Source: Vespula vulgaris
Lineage: Eukaryota > Arthropoda > Insecta > Hymenoptera > Vespidae
Reading direction: 5' to 3'
Assembly: GCF_905475345.1 (NCBI RefSeq)
Contig: NC_066596.1
Location: 5,023,001 to 5,087,000 of the forward strand
Length of the DNA stretch: 64,000 bases
Positions 14,531-27,429 of this stretch are shown here, one piece after another (position 1 is the stretch's first letter; every line of letters starts with the position of its first letter). Position numbers and translations under genes: made by a program. The notes beneath the pieces are model-generated. The model saw only the letters and a program-made list of their open reading frames with translations. It did no database searches and was not told where the DNA came from.

Positions 14531-14832
14531 TTGACGTAAAGACGCGACGACCTCGGGTTCGTACTACAATTCTATTTCAATATACATTTAATTCTATTAT
14601 ATATTTAACGCGTGTATCGATCTAATAAATGTTTAAATAAATGTGTTATTGTTTAAATATTAGTTTTTTATACTCCGCGTACATTTTAAATTGTTTAAAT
14701 AATTTTAAACTAATCGAAAGTATAATTTATTTAAGCTGGCCCATGTGGAAAGACTGCTTCGATCTTGACTCGTCGAAATCCAAAGGAGAACTATTCCGAT
14801 AATAGTTAAAGTCAATGGAAAGGTTGTTTTTG
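14531..14832. repeat. Array unit A (302 bp)
   Basis: Begins at TTGACGTAAAGACGCG. By my count it differs from the next unit at only six positions of 302, with no indel, so the duplication is recent relative to the flanking copies. Confidence 0.95.
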
Positions 14833-15134
14833 TTGACGTAAAGACGCGACGACCTCGCGTTCGTACTACAATTCTATTTCAATATACATTTAATTCTATT
14901 ATATATTTAACGCGTGTATCGATCTAATAAATGTTTAAATAAATGTGTTATTGTTTAAATATTAGTTTTTTATACTCCGCGTACATTTTAAATTGTTTAA
15001 ACAATTTTAAACTAATCGAAAATATAATTTATTTAAGCTTACCCATGTGGAAAGACTGCTTCGATCTTGACTCGTTGAAATCCAAAGGAGAACTATTCCG
15101 ATAATAGTTAAAGTCAATGGAAAGGTTGTTTTTG
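14833..15134. repeat. Array unit B (302 bp)
   Basis: About 98% identical to unit A. It contains a perfect 18-bp palindrome AAATTGTTTAAACAATTT in the spacer, which carries one substitution in unit A. Confidence 0.95.
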
Positions 15135-15299
15135 TTGACGTAAAGACGCAACGACCTCGCGTTCGTACTACAATTCTTTTTCAATATACATTTAATTTTA
15201 TTTTATATTTAACGCGTATATCGATTTAGTAAATGTTTAAATAAATGTGCTATTGTTTAAATATTAGTTTTTTATACTTCGCGTATATCTCAAATTGTT
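15135..15299. repeat. Array unit C (partial, ~165 bp)
   Basis: Aligns with the first 165 bp of unit B with roughly a dozen substitutions, then diverges within the palindrome. It is followed by a heavily diverged core (15308-15400). Confidence 0.9.
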
Positions 15300-15400
15300 T
15301 TATGTGTTATCCATCGGAAAAGAGGGTTACGATGTATACTACTCGTAATGCGAATATCGTGCAAGTCGTTTCGATAACTGTTCATGTCAGTAAAAAGTTC

Positions 15401-18400
15401 ATATGGTGAAGTAGCCATATATTACTTCTATAAAAACAACTTGTTGGCATGATAGTAAGATAAGAAATTATTAATCAACATGATGAATAATCTTCGTGTC
15501 TGTTCATTTAACTAGAAAGATGCATGCACTGGTGAAAGTATAGAAACATTATTTAACTATAGATTTTTAATATAGTATAATCATTCCATTAATAAAATAA
15601 GTTAAAAATTAAAGAAAGATTATTAACATACACCGTATTTAGAAATCGTCTTTACAAGTGAAGACTACTTCTTTCTGAAATATCGATCGTTTAATAAATA
15701 CGAAGATTTACATATCCATCGACGTTGGATCACACAAAGAGAATATTATATTCTTACTGTCGCTTCTTCTTCGGTCGCGAGAAATATGAATAAAACATAA
15801 TAGAACGTATTTCGTTTTGCCTTTACGGTTCTAGAAAAACTAATGTTATGCGTTCGCATATACGAAGATGGATTTTCGCGTAGATACATGTATACGTACA
15901 TACGTAGAACATCGCCGTGTCATATTCGTTACTAAAATATTCAATTACATCTCATATGCAAAGTCGAATTTAAAAGTTTTCTCCGAGTTTTCCCAATGAA
16001 AGCAGCTCCACAGATATTTGTAGAAATTATTACTATCATACGATCTTAACTATGTTATTGAAATACATACATACACGATGAATATTAAAGAGCCTCTATA
16101 AGTCTGATCATGTGCTTGTACATATCACCAAAAAAGGATTCTTACAGCTCTTAATTTCAAAATCGAGTGAACTCAAAAAAGAGAGCTATTAAAATCGACG
16201 AAAATACACGCGTATCAAAAGTTTAAGTATAAAAGTATATGCAACTATATAAGTATTTCATTGTGATTATCATCTACGAATTTCTAATTTACGATAATAT
16301 TAGCGAATATAAATGAGAGGAAGAATAAAAACGCAAAGGAGTAAGATTCTTGACTGGTTAACATTTTCCTCCATTCGAATGAGAAATAACTTTAACGGTG
16401 GTAAATCTAGCGCGTTTAGTTATTCCCACGATTCATTTGCGTCTACCATAAAGTTCGATGGTCTGTAAAGCCTACTCTCTCTTTCTCTCTTTCTCCTTCA
16501 ATTTCTCTCTTTCTCTCTCTCTATTGAGTCCTATTCCTACCCAACTCTTTCATCCTTTACCGATTTCACTCTTTGTCTTTATCCTCGCTGAAGCGTATGA
16601 AACGCGACGCTCGTTCGACTGCTCTTTCGTCTTCTCTTATGCGAAGGAAGTCCTTCGAAGAAGAAAAGAGAAGGGGAAAGTGAAGGGTAGAACGATTAGC
16701 CGGTTCTTCCGTAGTAGTTACCGTACGAATGTTTCTCCTTCGAGGGGATGAGTTTTCAATGTTTTCGACCCTCGAAAGTTGTCTGTTTCAGAAGATTTTC
16801 AGACGATGAACTCCGTCTATTTTCTGAGAACATACATGATTCTTTCGAAATTTTTCTCAAACGTAAAATATCCACGATCGATAGAATTTCATAATAAAAT
16901 AATACTATTCTTTCTTTCCTCTTTCAATTGAATTAATTCGAAAACTTCAGAATGGAAATAACCCAGTTATCACTTATTATTCCTAAGATATATTTTAGTC
17001 AGTCCTAAGTTATTAAAGAAATTTTAAAGAACTTCTTGAATGATTATTCGGAATTGACTGTCCATTGTGTACTCACTTTCTAAGATAAAAGGTTCTAAAA
17101 AGAATAAAAACTTTCGTGTACATGTTATTCTTTGATTTAGAAACAAAAATGAAATGAAAGTTCCAAGAATACCGAAGGGAACCAACGTCGAGTTAAAGAC
17201 AGGATATACACGCTGATATCGAGCCGGGATCGTTCGTGGCTCGAAGTGACAACTTATTTCCTTCGCGCGTTAGCCACTATCCGAACGCGGGCTTTGTTCG
17301 ATGAATAATATATGGCAATGGCTGTCTGCATTGTTTTGCGTAAAGGCATGCACACATTTACACTCGCTCGTGTACTTTAAACATATACACGCACACGCGC
17401 ACGCATACATAGGCACGCAAGCACGCACGCTCACATACGTTTTACACGCACCGGATGCTGAGCGTGTCCCCTCCGTCGTCTACGCGATTTCCCGCTACGT
17501 GTCGCGTACGTAACGACGTGTATTCGTCTCGTGCAAGGCAACGGGCTCTAACGCGTTGGAGATCAAAGGAGCCGACGATCTTGGCAAACGACTTCGAATT
17601 TCGTGAAAAATTCGCGGCCCTGCTCAAGCCGGTAGCTCTTATTCCGACGTTGACGATCGTTATCGTATTTATGGCGCGTTTTTGTGCTTTTAAAATTGCT
17701 TGGCGATGTTCCAAATGTTTTTTTTTGTTCCCCTAAAGCGTTTCGAAAGACTCGAAAAGATTATGGTAATTTCGCTTGATTTATTCGTCACTTTTTGTCA
17801 TATATTTCACAATGTGTGTGTGCGCGTGTATTTGCGACAAGAAAAGATCTTTAATTATTTGGATATGTATATTGATAGAAATGTTGAAACAATTTCATGA
17901 GATCGTTCGTATCATTTTTTAAACAATCCAAATATTGTCCTTTTTAGGACTTACACATTACGTGGCTTTCCAAATTAATCATAATTCAAAATTAAATTCA
18001 ACATCGCTGTACTACCTTAGTGAAGCGAGGTAAAAGCCGGTGTGTTACGTTGAATTTTGCAAAGCGATGGGGTCGAACGAGCGAAACGAAATAAATTTTG
18101 CGTTTCCCTCTCCGCTCAAGTAAAATGCTTTTTCGCATTCCCTTCTCTTTACTCTTCCTATGTGAACCTACCCCTTACGTAAGTCGTAGACTGAAGAATT
18201 CATAAGACCCAAGTGAGCTTTCGTTTCCTCAGGAAGAATCGTAAAATTCAGGGCCCTTCTTGAATTCTTCGTTTCAAGCAGAAGTCTCTCAACGATTTCC
18301 TCTCTTTCTCACTCTTTCGAGCAACGTCTTAATCGTGTTCCATGACTTAAAGGTTCGTAAGATTTCATTTAACCCTTTTCGAGGAATCCTATAAAGCATA

Positions 18401-19061
18401 AGCGGTGCTAATTAACGTTGGCATATTAATGGGCCTGTAAAAGTCTTATCTCTATGACGGCGTTTCAACGTCGTCCCTCCTTCTCTGCGCTTTCTTCTTA
18501 TTTCTTTCAATCGCTTACTGTCTATTATAAATATACAGAAGGAATGTCGAGAATGCCTTCAATGTGCGTTGGTAGATTTCAGACAAGTTCATCGCGACAA
18601 GTTATTTGCTATTGCCGCATTTTCTTATCGGTGATTTTATATTGTCTACTTAATCGTTTAAATCCTTCAATAGATAAAATTCAAACGTATTCATGATTAT
18701 TCTTGACAAGGATGGAATATATTAAGAATGAATAAAATACGAATAAATTATCATATTCTATTAAATAAATATATCGAATATTAGTACAGGATCAAAGTGA
18801 TTATCTCAAAGTCACAGATAAATCGTCAATTCCACGCGATCGGGCTGCATTTCGCACTCGAGCCGTCATCGTTGTCAATCTTTCTCGCACGAGTTCGCCA
18901 TCTTCGACGCAATACGTGCATAACAACGAGCTCGAATTGGTGATCGTTCATAGGCTGAATGAGCATCGAGTGGAAAGGGTTAATAGACGATTAAGCGGCC
19001 AGTGAAACGCGCAGGAAGTGATCGGAAGCAAGTGAATGGAAGGAAAGGCTTAAATGCTTGT

Positions 19062-19064
<3 letters not shown>
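15401..19064. other. Non-coding region without recognised gene
   Basis: No recognised exon. A pyrimidine-rich stretch (16474-16530) and an alternating CA/CG-rich stretch (17385-17450, repeated ACGC/GCAC words) are present. Overlapping open frames on both strands at 17442-17736 resemble no known protein. Confidence 0.4.

Positions 19065-19103
<39 letters not shown>
19065..19103 (+). repeat. (GA)n microsatellite
   Basis: About 39 bases of perfect GA followed by TG and GA remnants. Confidence 0.98.
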
Positions 19104-19106
<3 letters not shown>

Positions 19107-21353
19107 TGTGTGTATGCGAGAGAGAAAGAGAAGTACTCGTGATTGAACGAACGCTTATTGTCGCAGCGGTAGGCTTGACGATTGGCCAGTTAGATGCTCG
19201 AGAAGAGACCACAAGTGCAACCACAGCCGCGCGACTTGCGGTTGTCGGATCGAAAGTACTCTTGGACTGATTCAACTTTGCTTGTCCATTTCAATGGCAG
19301 CCTCTTTGGAAGGACCCAGCCCAACGAAGGGTGAGCGATTAACCACCAAGTTCTCGCTCCCACGCGAATCCGATCGGTCGATTAAAAGGATCAACGTCGT
19401 TTCCTCGATGCCTCTTCCTCCGTTTCAGGAAGAAACGAGTGTTCTCGCTTGAGAACACTTGAAATCTTTCCTTTCGTTTCCGAAGTAATTGTTAGGATTA
19501 ACAATACGAATAGTCCAACATAGCGGTACATTTTCTTTTAGATGTTTCTAACGCTTTAATGTTTGCAATAGGCTTAACGAACTTCGATCGAAAAAAAAGT
19601 GTAAAGAAAGAATATGATTCAAATATAAAACATTAAGACATTTTTTATAAAATATTGAACCCGTTAAGATCCATTTCTTTCCCAACAAACAAATTCAACG
19701 ATTCACTTCCGGATGTACTAAATTCATCTTTTGGCTCGTGTTCAACCTCCGTTACGGACACGTTCTACGCCATCTTTCTCATCGTTTCGCTAACCATAAA
19801 TGTATTTACGTTCTCATAATACTTTACATTTGCATGTTTTTCGTACAGGAATGATAATACAGGTAATAAAATGTATCCGCGATAAAACGATCTTCCTTCG
19901 ATGATCTCAACGCGTTTCGCTTTTATGTTTCTGCCTTTTTACGATTATTGCGTGTGTTCTTAGTTTCATATAAGTAAGAATGTTAATAACGACATGTATA
20001 GCGATAGTAACACAATCAAGTCATTGATTTACATCATTCATTAAAATACGAATAGTTGTAATTCATAAGAATAAATATATTATTCACTTGATACTTATTA
20101 AGAGATACCATAGACCATTTTGGTAAATCTCGACTGGTGGACAAAGCAAAAGAAATTACGTGCAATTAAAGAGACAGTTATTATGAATTTGCTGGATAAT
20201 TTGACTCTCTTTGAGAACGTGACCGCATGCGTAGACCAGTGAAATATCGAAGCGGGAGATCTTACGGGCAACGCTGAGTAGTGGCTTCCTGCTGGCAATT
20301 AAGAGGGGAAGAAGCGCGAAAGTATGACTCGAAATAAGCCCGTCTCTTCCCCTTTTCTTTAACGACGAACCGTCGAGAAAGAGAAGAGGAGAGAAGCATG
20401 AACGTATGAACGCGAGCGAGTTTCTCGTCCGGTGGCATCGCGACAGAATTATTTGTCTTCGAGCGTTGCCCATTTGACATCCGATACCGGGTGACATCAG
20501 GACTCCAGAGGAATTACCAGAGTTTATGACGATACAACGTGCTCTACTTGAATGGCCATCCATTTTTTTCCTTCTCTCGAAACGTAAGCAACACGAGCGA
20601 TATTTTATTTTTCTTTAAAAAAAGAACGGAAATGAATTGCTAACGCGATTTTTAGATCAACGGATTATTTTTTAAACACAGGATTAATGAATACGCATGT
20701 TTCCCATAAGATATTCGTGCAATGATACGAGTGTATATACAATACAAAACATAAAATTGATAAAAAATAGGACTATACTAATTTGCAGATAAAATCAGTT
20801 CGTTTGGATAACGAGATTTCATCAGGAATACATGAACTGCATAGATGTTATTTGAGAACAAAGTATTAATACTTCGTTAAAACTATATCGGCAACGAGAA
20901 GATTAAATAAATGTGATTTGGAAATATATGAATAGAGAGATTTTATCGTCGATATACTCGATGTCGTCGGACTCTCGGATTTATGACGATTCTATCTGTT
21001 TTAAACGAATAAAATATGAAGTCCTGCATTCATTTCACGTGGACCGTAGCGTAGTAGCTATGTATGTAAAAGCATTCGCTTACGCGGCTTTTACTTTTTG
21101 ACGTACAACGTTTGCTTAACGATGTCGTCGTTCGATTAAATGTTCGAAAACGATTAAAAAATCCAAGGGATTAATCAACCAACTATATTTTCTACTTTTA
21201 TAATTTACAATAAAAGAAATGTGAAATACGATTATTCTTTGGACTCACGAATATTTTAATTTGACATATTTTTTCGAGTTTAATATACGAATCATGTTAT
21301 CGCGATAAACGAGGCCTCTATAAAAAGACGTGGCATTGGCGTTCTTTCAAATC
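19104..21353. other. Non-coding region without recognised gene
   Basis: No recognised exon. A minus-strand frame at 20563-20156 (135 codons) has no domain I can name and overlaps two other chance frames. Confidence 0.4.
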
Positions 21354-21354
21354 A

Positions 21355-21409
<55 letters not shown>

Positions 21410-21414
21410 TTCTC
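21354..21414 (+). repeat. (CT)n microsatellite with TTTC interruptions
   Basis: CT repeat interrupted by TTTC units; opposite in orientation to the GA tract at 22096-22214. Confidence 0.98.
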
Positions 21415-22095
21415 GCGTTGAATGTATGTAGAAGTTCCATACTAACTTTCGTTAGTCGAAGCTTTTACACACTGATTTACCTTTATGTAGACAAGCATAA
21501 CGCGATATCACGCGAATACGCGATCATTATACTCCGGACTTGACATCTGATTCTTGGAATACCGACATCGACGTCGTCGACATTAGAAATGGTTATATTT
21601 CTAACGAGCTTTGTTATTTTCATGTTACTTTTATGTTACTTTCATGCAAGACTCTTTAACGATTACGATCGTTAAAAGGTATTCTTTGTGTTTTTTATTA
21701 TTTCTTCATGAAAAACCTTATCTATGTCGTTTAGTTCCGCCCAGAAAATAAAGTTACGTTCGCTAACGATTTTATGTCTCCATCCAGAAATTATATTATT
21801 TTCGAAAGAGATTTTTGATAATATCAAATCATAAACATTATCAATATCGTGTCAAGCAGCATAAAATAACTCAAAGAAAATACTAGTACTAAAAAAACAT
21901 TCTACTCTACAGTTACCCTCAATTCTCCTACTCTTCCTCACGTGCTACGAAAATGACCGGACATCCTTTATATCCTAGAACAATGGACAACGAAAGGTGA
22001 GATAAATCGAATCGTTCATAAAATGTACTCACTGTAATATCCATCCTTAAATCAAATTCGTGTCGAGCTAGAAATTTGGCGAGGGACATGACCAG

Positions 22096-22159
22096 TGAGA
22101 AAGAGAAAGAGAAAGAGAAAGAGAAAGAGATAGAGAAAGACAGAAACAGACAGAGAGAA

Positions 22160-22214
<55 letters not shown>
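22096..22214 (+). repeat. (GAAA/GA)n compound microsatellite
   Basis: GAGAAA units grade into GACAGA and then pure GA over about 119 bases, one of the longest purine runs in the window. Confidence 0.97.
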
Positions 22215-22215
<1 letters not shown>

Positions 22216-24381
22216 AGGGCAGACAGCTAATCGTGGGCCGAATTAGGGCGGACGATAACTACCACAGTACGGGCCAAAAGCGGAACTCCAAAGCGACGTT
22301 GTACAAAGCAAGCCTCCGCACCCCAACTAACACACCACCTCACAACCATCCTCACAACGTTGGGATTCGACCGTAATTTCGGATGTGATGCGGCAACATT
22401 TTCAGAGGGTGAGATATATTTCCCGTGGCAACGGCGCTCACACGGCAGACCGACCGTGATGGATGGGAAACAATAATGGCACAGGTTAAAGGTTCTCGCA
22501 GGAAGCGCATTAGCTAGCCCACACCTTTCGCGTGTCGTTCCCTAAGAGGGTGGAAAATGGAATCTAGGACAATTCGTTAGACCCAACGCGATACCTTTCT
22601 CTTTCTTTTGACATACTCATGATCTTGACCATAGGATCAATTGATCAACTGATTATTAATTAGGAATGATCTTAGCAGTGGCTTTTCTTGTGTTAAACAA
22701 AGGATTTGGACGAATCGTTAATTAATATCGAAAGCAACGATATGTCAGATCGAAGAATCAAATTTAAATCTTTCAACATTTTGGTAACTGACCGATTGAC
22801 CGTACCATTTTAATGTTAATATTTTTTTATTTTAGACTAAGTATATCGTAATAATCACGATCTTTAACAAAGAGAAAAAGTCAAGAGTTATAAATCCAAT
22901 TTTAATTTAAACGCAAAAGCAGTTGACAGACGTCGGTCTATGGTTCCACGTGGAAACTTAAAGTGGTACAGAGAAAGTAACTCGTGGCATAGAAGATGGG
23001 AGCACAATGGGACTGTCTCGGTATGTCAAACTTTGAGTAATTTCGATAGAGCCGAGATTGGCGGGCCTAATGGATCGTGCCTGTCTAATGGAAGTCCGAA
23101 TCGATGGGTGGGGTGAGGAAACATTTTAGAGAAGAAAACGTTCGAATGGTCGGGGTGGTTCTCCCGCGCCTTTGCATTAGCCTCCTTGAAAAGAAAATGG
23201 TGAACCGGCCTTCTTAGGAAGAAAAAAGGGGGAAACGGACGATAGAACGTAAAGCACCGTGTCGAGGACAAATTAAAAGAGGAACTCGTGCAAAAAGGAG
23301 CCAGTGAGTGAATGAGAAAGAGAAAGAGAGAAAGAAAGGTATAGAGGGAAACTGAGAAAAAGAGATGAACGAGGGTATACTGGTTAGTGGGGGTAAAGGC
23401 TATGACGGTCTCAACCCTCGAGTCATTAAAAACGCGCTCGTCGTTCTGGCTATTAGAATGACAAATGACATCGTTGACGGCGCCAAATTAGTACGATGAA
23501 AGGACGACAGCCATCGCGAAAGCCAGCTTACGTTGGTACCACTCGTGAAAAGTCCATGCTAAAAGAGGCCGCATAGTCTACGTCGAGGTTCCCATTGGGA
23601 CTACCGGTAGATTAATAATTCTTCTTAGTTGAGTTAAACAATTCCAAGTATTCTTGGTATTTCAATGTTCTCGATGAAAAAAGTCTGAGCAGTATGACTC
23701 ACTGTAATTGAGAAACTGGGAGCCTTTTTAAAAGGTTTTATAAAATAAATGAAACCGGTCGTTGCATTAATCAAATAATAAACGATGTCATTACTAATTA
23801 GGGACTTTGAATTCAACAGTGAAAAAAGATATCGTCAGGATCGTTTGATAAAAATTACCTACCTGAGGATTGAGTCTTGTACTCGGACAGCTTCTTAGCG
23901 ATCTTGAATATCTTCCTTATGTTTCTTTTTCTCTTCTCAATTTTGATGACAAATGGGTATGGGAAGAACGATGAAGATTGTTCTATGAGTTCAAATAAAA
24001 AAGAAAAAAAAGGATTGTTCACTTCGCTAAAAGTTTTATTTTCGTCCATTCGGACAGAGATAGTCTTATGTCTGCATATGTATAACATGTGTACGTTTTG
24101 TGTTGCATGTCTTTATGTTTATGTATCCTGTGTATGTGTACGTATATTTGCGTGTATTTGTGATACATTAGACCTCACACTCGCAATCTCCTACGTCCCA
24201 ATAATATAATATAATATATATAGTAGTGTCTATCTCGGTAGCATACAAAAGAATACAGGCACACAGATATCAAATATGCTTCCGGTACTTGTTATTATAT
24301 ACTAGTCGACCAATATAATTACATTCATAGTGGTACCTCTCGTCCTTTACGATATAATTATTATTATTTTAATTATAATAA

Positions 24382-24383
<2 letters not shown>
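22215..24383. other. Non-coding region with GC-richer blocks
   Basis: 22215-22560 and 23020-23600 are richer in GC and CpG and poor in repeats, the sort of sequence that may be conserved regulatory DNA. No recognised gene. On the minus strand, 23861 to about 23993 has a frame between an acceptor-like CTCATAG and a consensus donor CTCAG|GTAGGT. Confidence 0.35.
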
Positions 24384-24434
<51 letters not shown>

Positions 24435-24457
24435 GTTGTTGTGTTATTATTATTATT
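24384..24457 (+). repeat. (TTA)n microsatellite
   Basis: More than 20 TTA/ATT units ending in GTT variants; it gives a spurious poly-isoleucine open frame. Confidence 0.98.
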
Positions 24458-27060
24458 AATATACAATTTATGTACAAATGGTCACTGTTCGCTTCTACCC
24501 CACGCGAACATATCAGCGATCTTTCACGTTTACATATATATTATGTATAAATTACAACGTTATGTACATAAAGAGAGAAAGAGAGAGAAAGAAAGAAAGA
24601 GAGAGACAGATCATATCATTTTCACGATAATTCTATTACAATAATGATAATATTCTAATAAACGAATTTAGCATAAGGGATGACAAAAATTTAACACGAA
24701 TTTCGGAAACAATGGAACGAGTCCAACATCGAGCGAGCGTTAACGAAAAAAAGTTAATCTCCCCGACTGAATCTCTCGAGAGGTATTCGAGTGAGTGCGA
24801 GAGGGTTGGAGAGGGAAGCAGGGGGGAAGGGAGTAAATGGTGAAAGTGGTACGGCCGAAGGACTTAAAAAATGCAGACGGGTGTTCTTCGAAGCGAGGGC
24901 CACTAGAAGATCGCATGCAAAGAGTTTCGAGCGTGGCAGACATCGTGACTGCCTCGATACGGCCGGCTCGTTCTCTCTTTCTTCTTCTTCTTTTTTCTTT
25001 TTTATTCTTTTTCTTTTTGTCATTCTTTTTATATTTTTCACGTAAGCTCGCCCTCGGTACAGTGGCTCTCGTTATATTCCATCCGTCAGAAGCGTGCCGT
25101 ATCGCTACGATATATCGCATTGTCGTAGACACGTCGCGTCGCTGAGGTCGACGCGATGTTTAACCCTTCCTCTAACCCTTCCTCTTCCCTCCCAGTCTCT
25201 CTCTCTCTCTTTCTGCGTTCCATTTTAAGGGTAGCATGCACGAAGTGCATACTCGCGAACAGATATGGCAAAACTCGAGCAAAGTGCCTTTCTTTATTTC
25301 GAGAGCTTAGATCACAAGTTCTCGACGTACAATTACAAGCTATATTTTTCGTTGTTTCTTTCTCCCTCTGTCTTTCATTGTTTTCTATCCTGTTCCCGCT
25401 CTCATTTTTTCTCTCACATTAACATTCAATAACACTTTATCATCGTTGGACCTTTAACATTTTTTCCCGATATATCGTATAAACAATTGATGCGACAAAT
25501 TTGTCTGAAAGAAATTAGTTGTCTTTTTTATTTTTTATTTTTTATTTTATTTTTTTCTTTTTTTAATAAAGATACAACTAATTTCAGTGTTAGAGATATA
25601 ATACATGGAAAAATTTTGGAAAAAAAGAAAAGATAGAACAATAACGAGAAAGTCTTATGTAACATCTTCGCAAAATCTTATAGCTCGTTCTTAAATATAA
25701 ATCGATGATTGTCGTCAGAGAGGAATCGACAGGTTTATTGGAAGTGCAGGAGAATAGTCCTGGAACGAATAGTCCTGGTGAAATTGATCCTTTCGATTCC
25801 TCGCCGTATCGAATCATGAGAAATGATGTTCTTCGTTTCGTAACAAAGACACACGCTGTTATTGCGATTGAAATTATTTATTTGCTCGTGCCTCCTATGA
25901 ACTTAAGGCGCTTGAGAAGATCTGTATATGTTTTTTGTTTGTCTGTTTGTCTGTCCGTATGTTTGTATGTATGCGTAATATATATGTATGTATATATCTA
26001 TGTATTACATTTACGCGTTTCCCTAACAATTAATATTTACATTCCGTCGAAGCACTTTGAAGCACTCTTATCATTATTTACCATTTCTTTTCTTTTCCTA
26101 ATAACTTTTCCTTTATCCGATATATCCTATGAGGCGACGATGTCAACGATTATTACACACTAAAGATATACATTGCTAAGATTTTGATCGTTGTAAAACA
26201 CTATATATATATATATGTATACCCTATATATATACGCGTCTCTGTGCCTTCCCCTCCGAAACAAAAAAAAATTAAAAAATGTAAAATTAAAAATAAAGAA
26301 AAGAGGTAAAAGAAAAAGAAAACAAAACAAAAAATAAAATATAATGGACATAAGCGTCCAAGGAACATAGAGTTTTTTCTTGATCTATAAAAATTGTATT
26401 ACTTCGCGAGCATGGTTCTCACGATGGTTTCAAATTCATTAGAAGAATCCTGGCTACGTAGTAACAAAAACAATTTAATTACACATCGCTAAAATCCTTT
26501 CGTGTTCTCTTTTGTTTCTTTCTTTCTTCTATTTTTTTTTCTTCCTTCCCTCTACACCTTTGGACCACAAAAAATCGAGAAATAAAAAAAGGAAACTTCT
26601 CTCCGACGAGACGTGTTAAAGCACATACACGCGCGCGCGCTAAACGAAGAAATAGAGATAGAGGAAAAGAGTGTTAGAAAGAGAGAGGGAGAGTGCTATG
26701 CGCGAGAGCCGCAAGCTCTTTCTTTTTTTTTTCTTTTTTTTCTATATCACAATAAAGTCGCGTTAACGTTCTCTTTTTCCTGTACTCGAGTCCTCTTTTC
26801 CTGTTCTTTTCACTTTTCTACTTCTTTCTTATCTTCTTTGTTAGTTACTTAATACACACGCAATTATTATTGTTGTCTCATCCTGTATTGTCTATTCCTT
26901 ACGTCAGTATATTTTATTTTGTTTAATCTCGTTGCTTAAAGGCGTTTTGGTACAGATAGAGAAATAATCTTGGGTTTATATATATGTATATATGTATATA
27001 TATATGTACTATGTACGTTAGAGTCCGTTTTGGATAATATGCAATCATTTATTTAATCTT

Positions 27061-27064
27061 TATA

Positions 27065-27101
<37 letters not shown>
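27061..27101. repeat. (TA)n microsatellite
   Basis: Nearly pure TA repeat of about 41 bases, the first of three long AT tracts within 800 bp. Confidence 0.98.
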
Positions 27102-27104
<3 letters not shown>

Positions 27105-27257
27105 TACACATATTCATAGTTTCATTTCTCGTGAGCATACATATGTATATAAATAAAGAGGGTCTTTTAGGGACTTGAAATTGGGGGAAATATTGCTACG
27201 TACATTTAAAGGATTTTGCAAAAGAATATACAGCGTAATATCTATAATATGTATGTG

Positions 27258-27260
<3 letters not shown>

Positions 27261-27296
<36 letters not shown>
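27261..27296. repeat. (AT)n microsatellite followed by CA tract
   Basis: Nearly pure AT repeat passing into CACA, immediately left of the ACAGGGTGTC element at 27316. Confidence 0.98.
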
Positions 27297-27305
<9 letters not shown>

Positions 27306-27315
27306 ACACTCACAC

Positions 27316-27429
27316 ACAGGGTGTCGCGCAAAAATGTCCACATTATTATATTTCAACCAGTACAACTTTCTCCTGTAATATTTGTCTATGCAAATGTTTA
27401 AATGTTCCGTTTTATATAGGACATCCTGT
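27316..27429. mobile_element. Candidate 114-bp miniature inverted-repeat element
   Basis: The left end ACAGGGTGTC (27316-27325) and inverted right end ACAGGATGTC (revcomp of 27420-27429) match at nine of ten positions. The ACAGGGTGTC start is a recurrent terminus of short non-autonomous repeats in insect genomes. No open frame. It is embedded among AT/CA microsatellites, as is common for such insertions. No clear target-site duplication. Confidence 0.4.

Larger units (their letters stand above)
14166..15400. repeat. Degenerate tandem array of ~300-bp units (five copies)
   Basis: The word ACTCGTCGAA (or a variant) recurs at 14206, 14464, 14768, 15070 and 15341, spacings 258, 304, 302 and 271. 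Each sits in a conserved core of about 110 bp: GGAAAGA, the ACTCGT word, AAAGGAGAACTA, then TTGACGT. The flanking AT-rich spacer (TTTAACGCG, GTTTAAATATTAG) is shared only by the three central units. The outermost copies are strongly diverged, so the array is old at its edges and young in its centre. No consistent reading frame is preserved between copies. It lies inside the presumed long Ddr intron, about 14 kb downstream of exon 8 in the sense direction. Confidence 0.9.

Noticed and set aside
14417..15140. The array cores as protein-coding exons (for example a frame reading LDFDEYTSEVPQDFF)
   Set aside because: Indels between copies change the frame and one copy has lost the donor; kept only as a splicing hypothesis.
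22920..22960. Minus-strand TTTAAG acceptor followed by FPRG, resembling the start of the DDR kinase region
   Set aside because: The following residues do not match the kinase N-lobe and the frame stops without a donor.
24330..24644. Poly-isoleucine frame
   Set aside because: Translation of the (TTA)n microsatellite.
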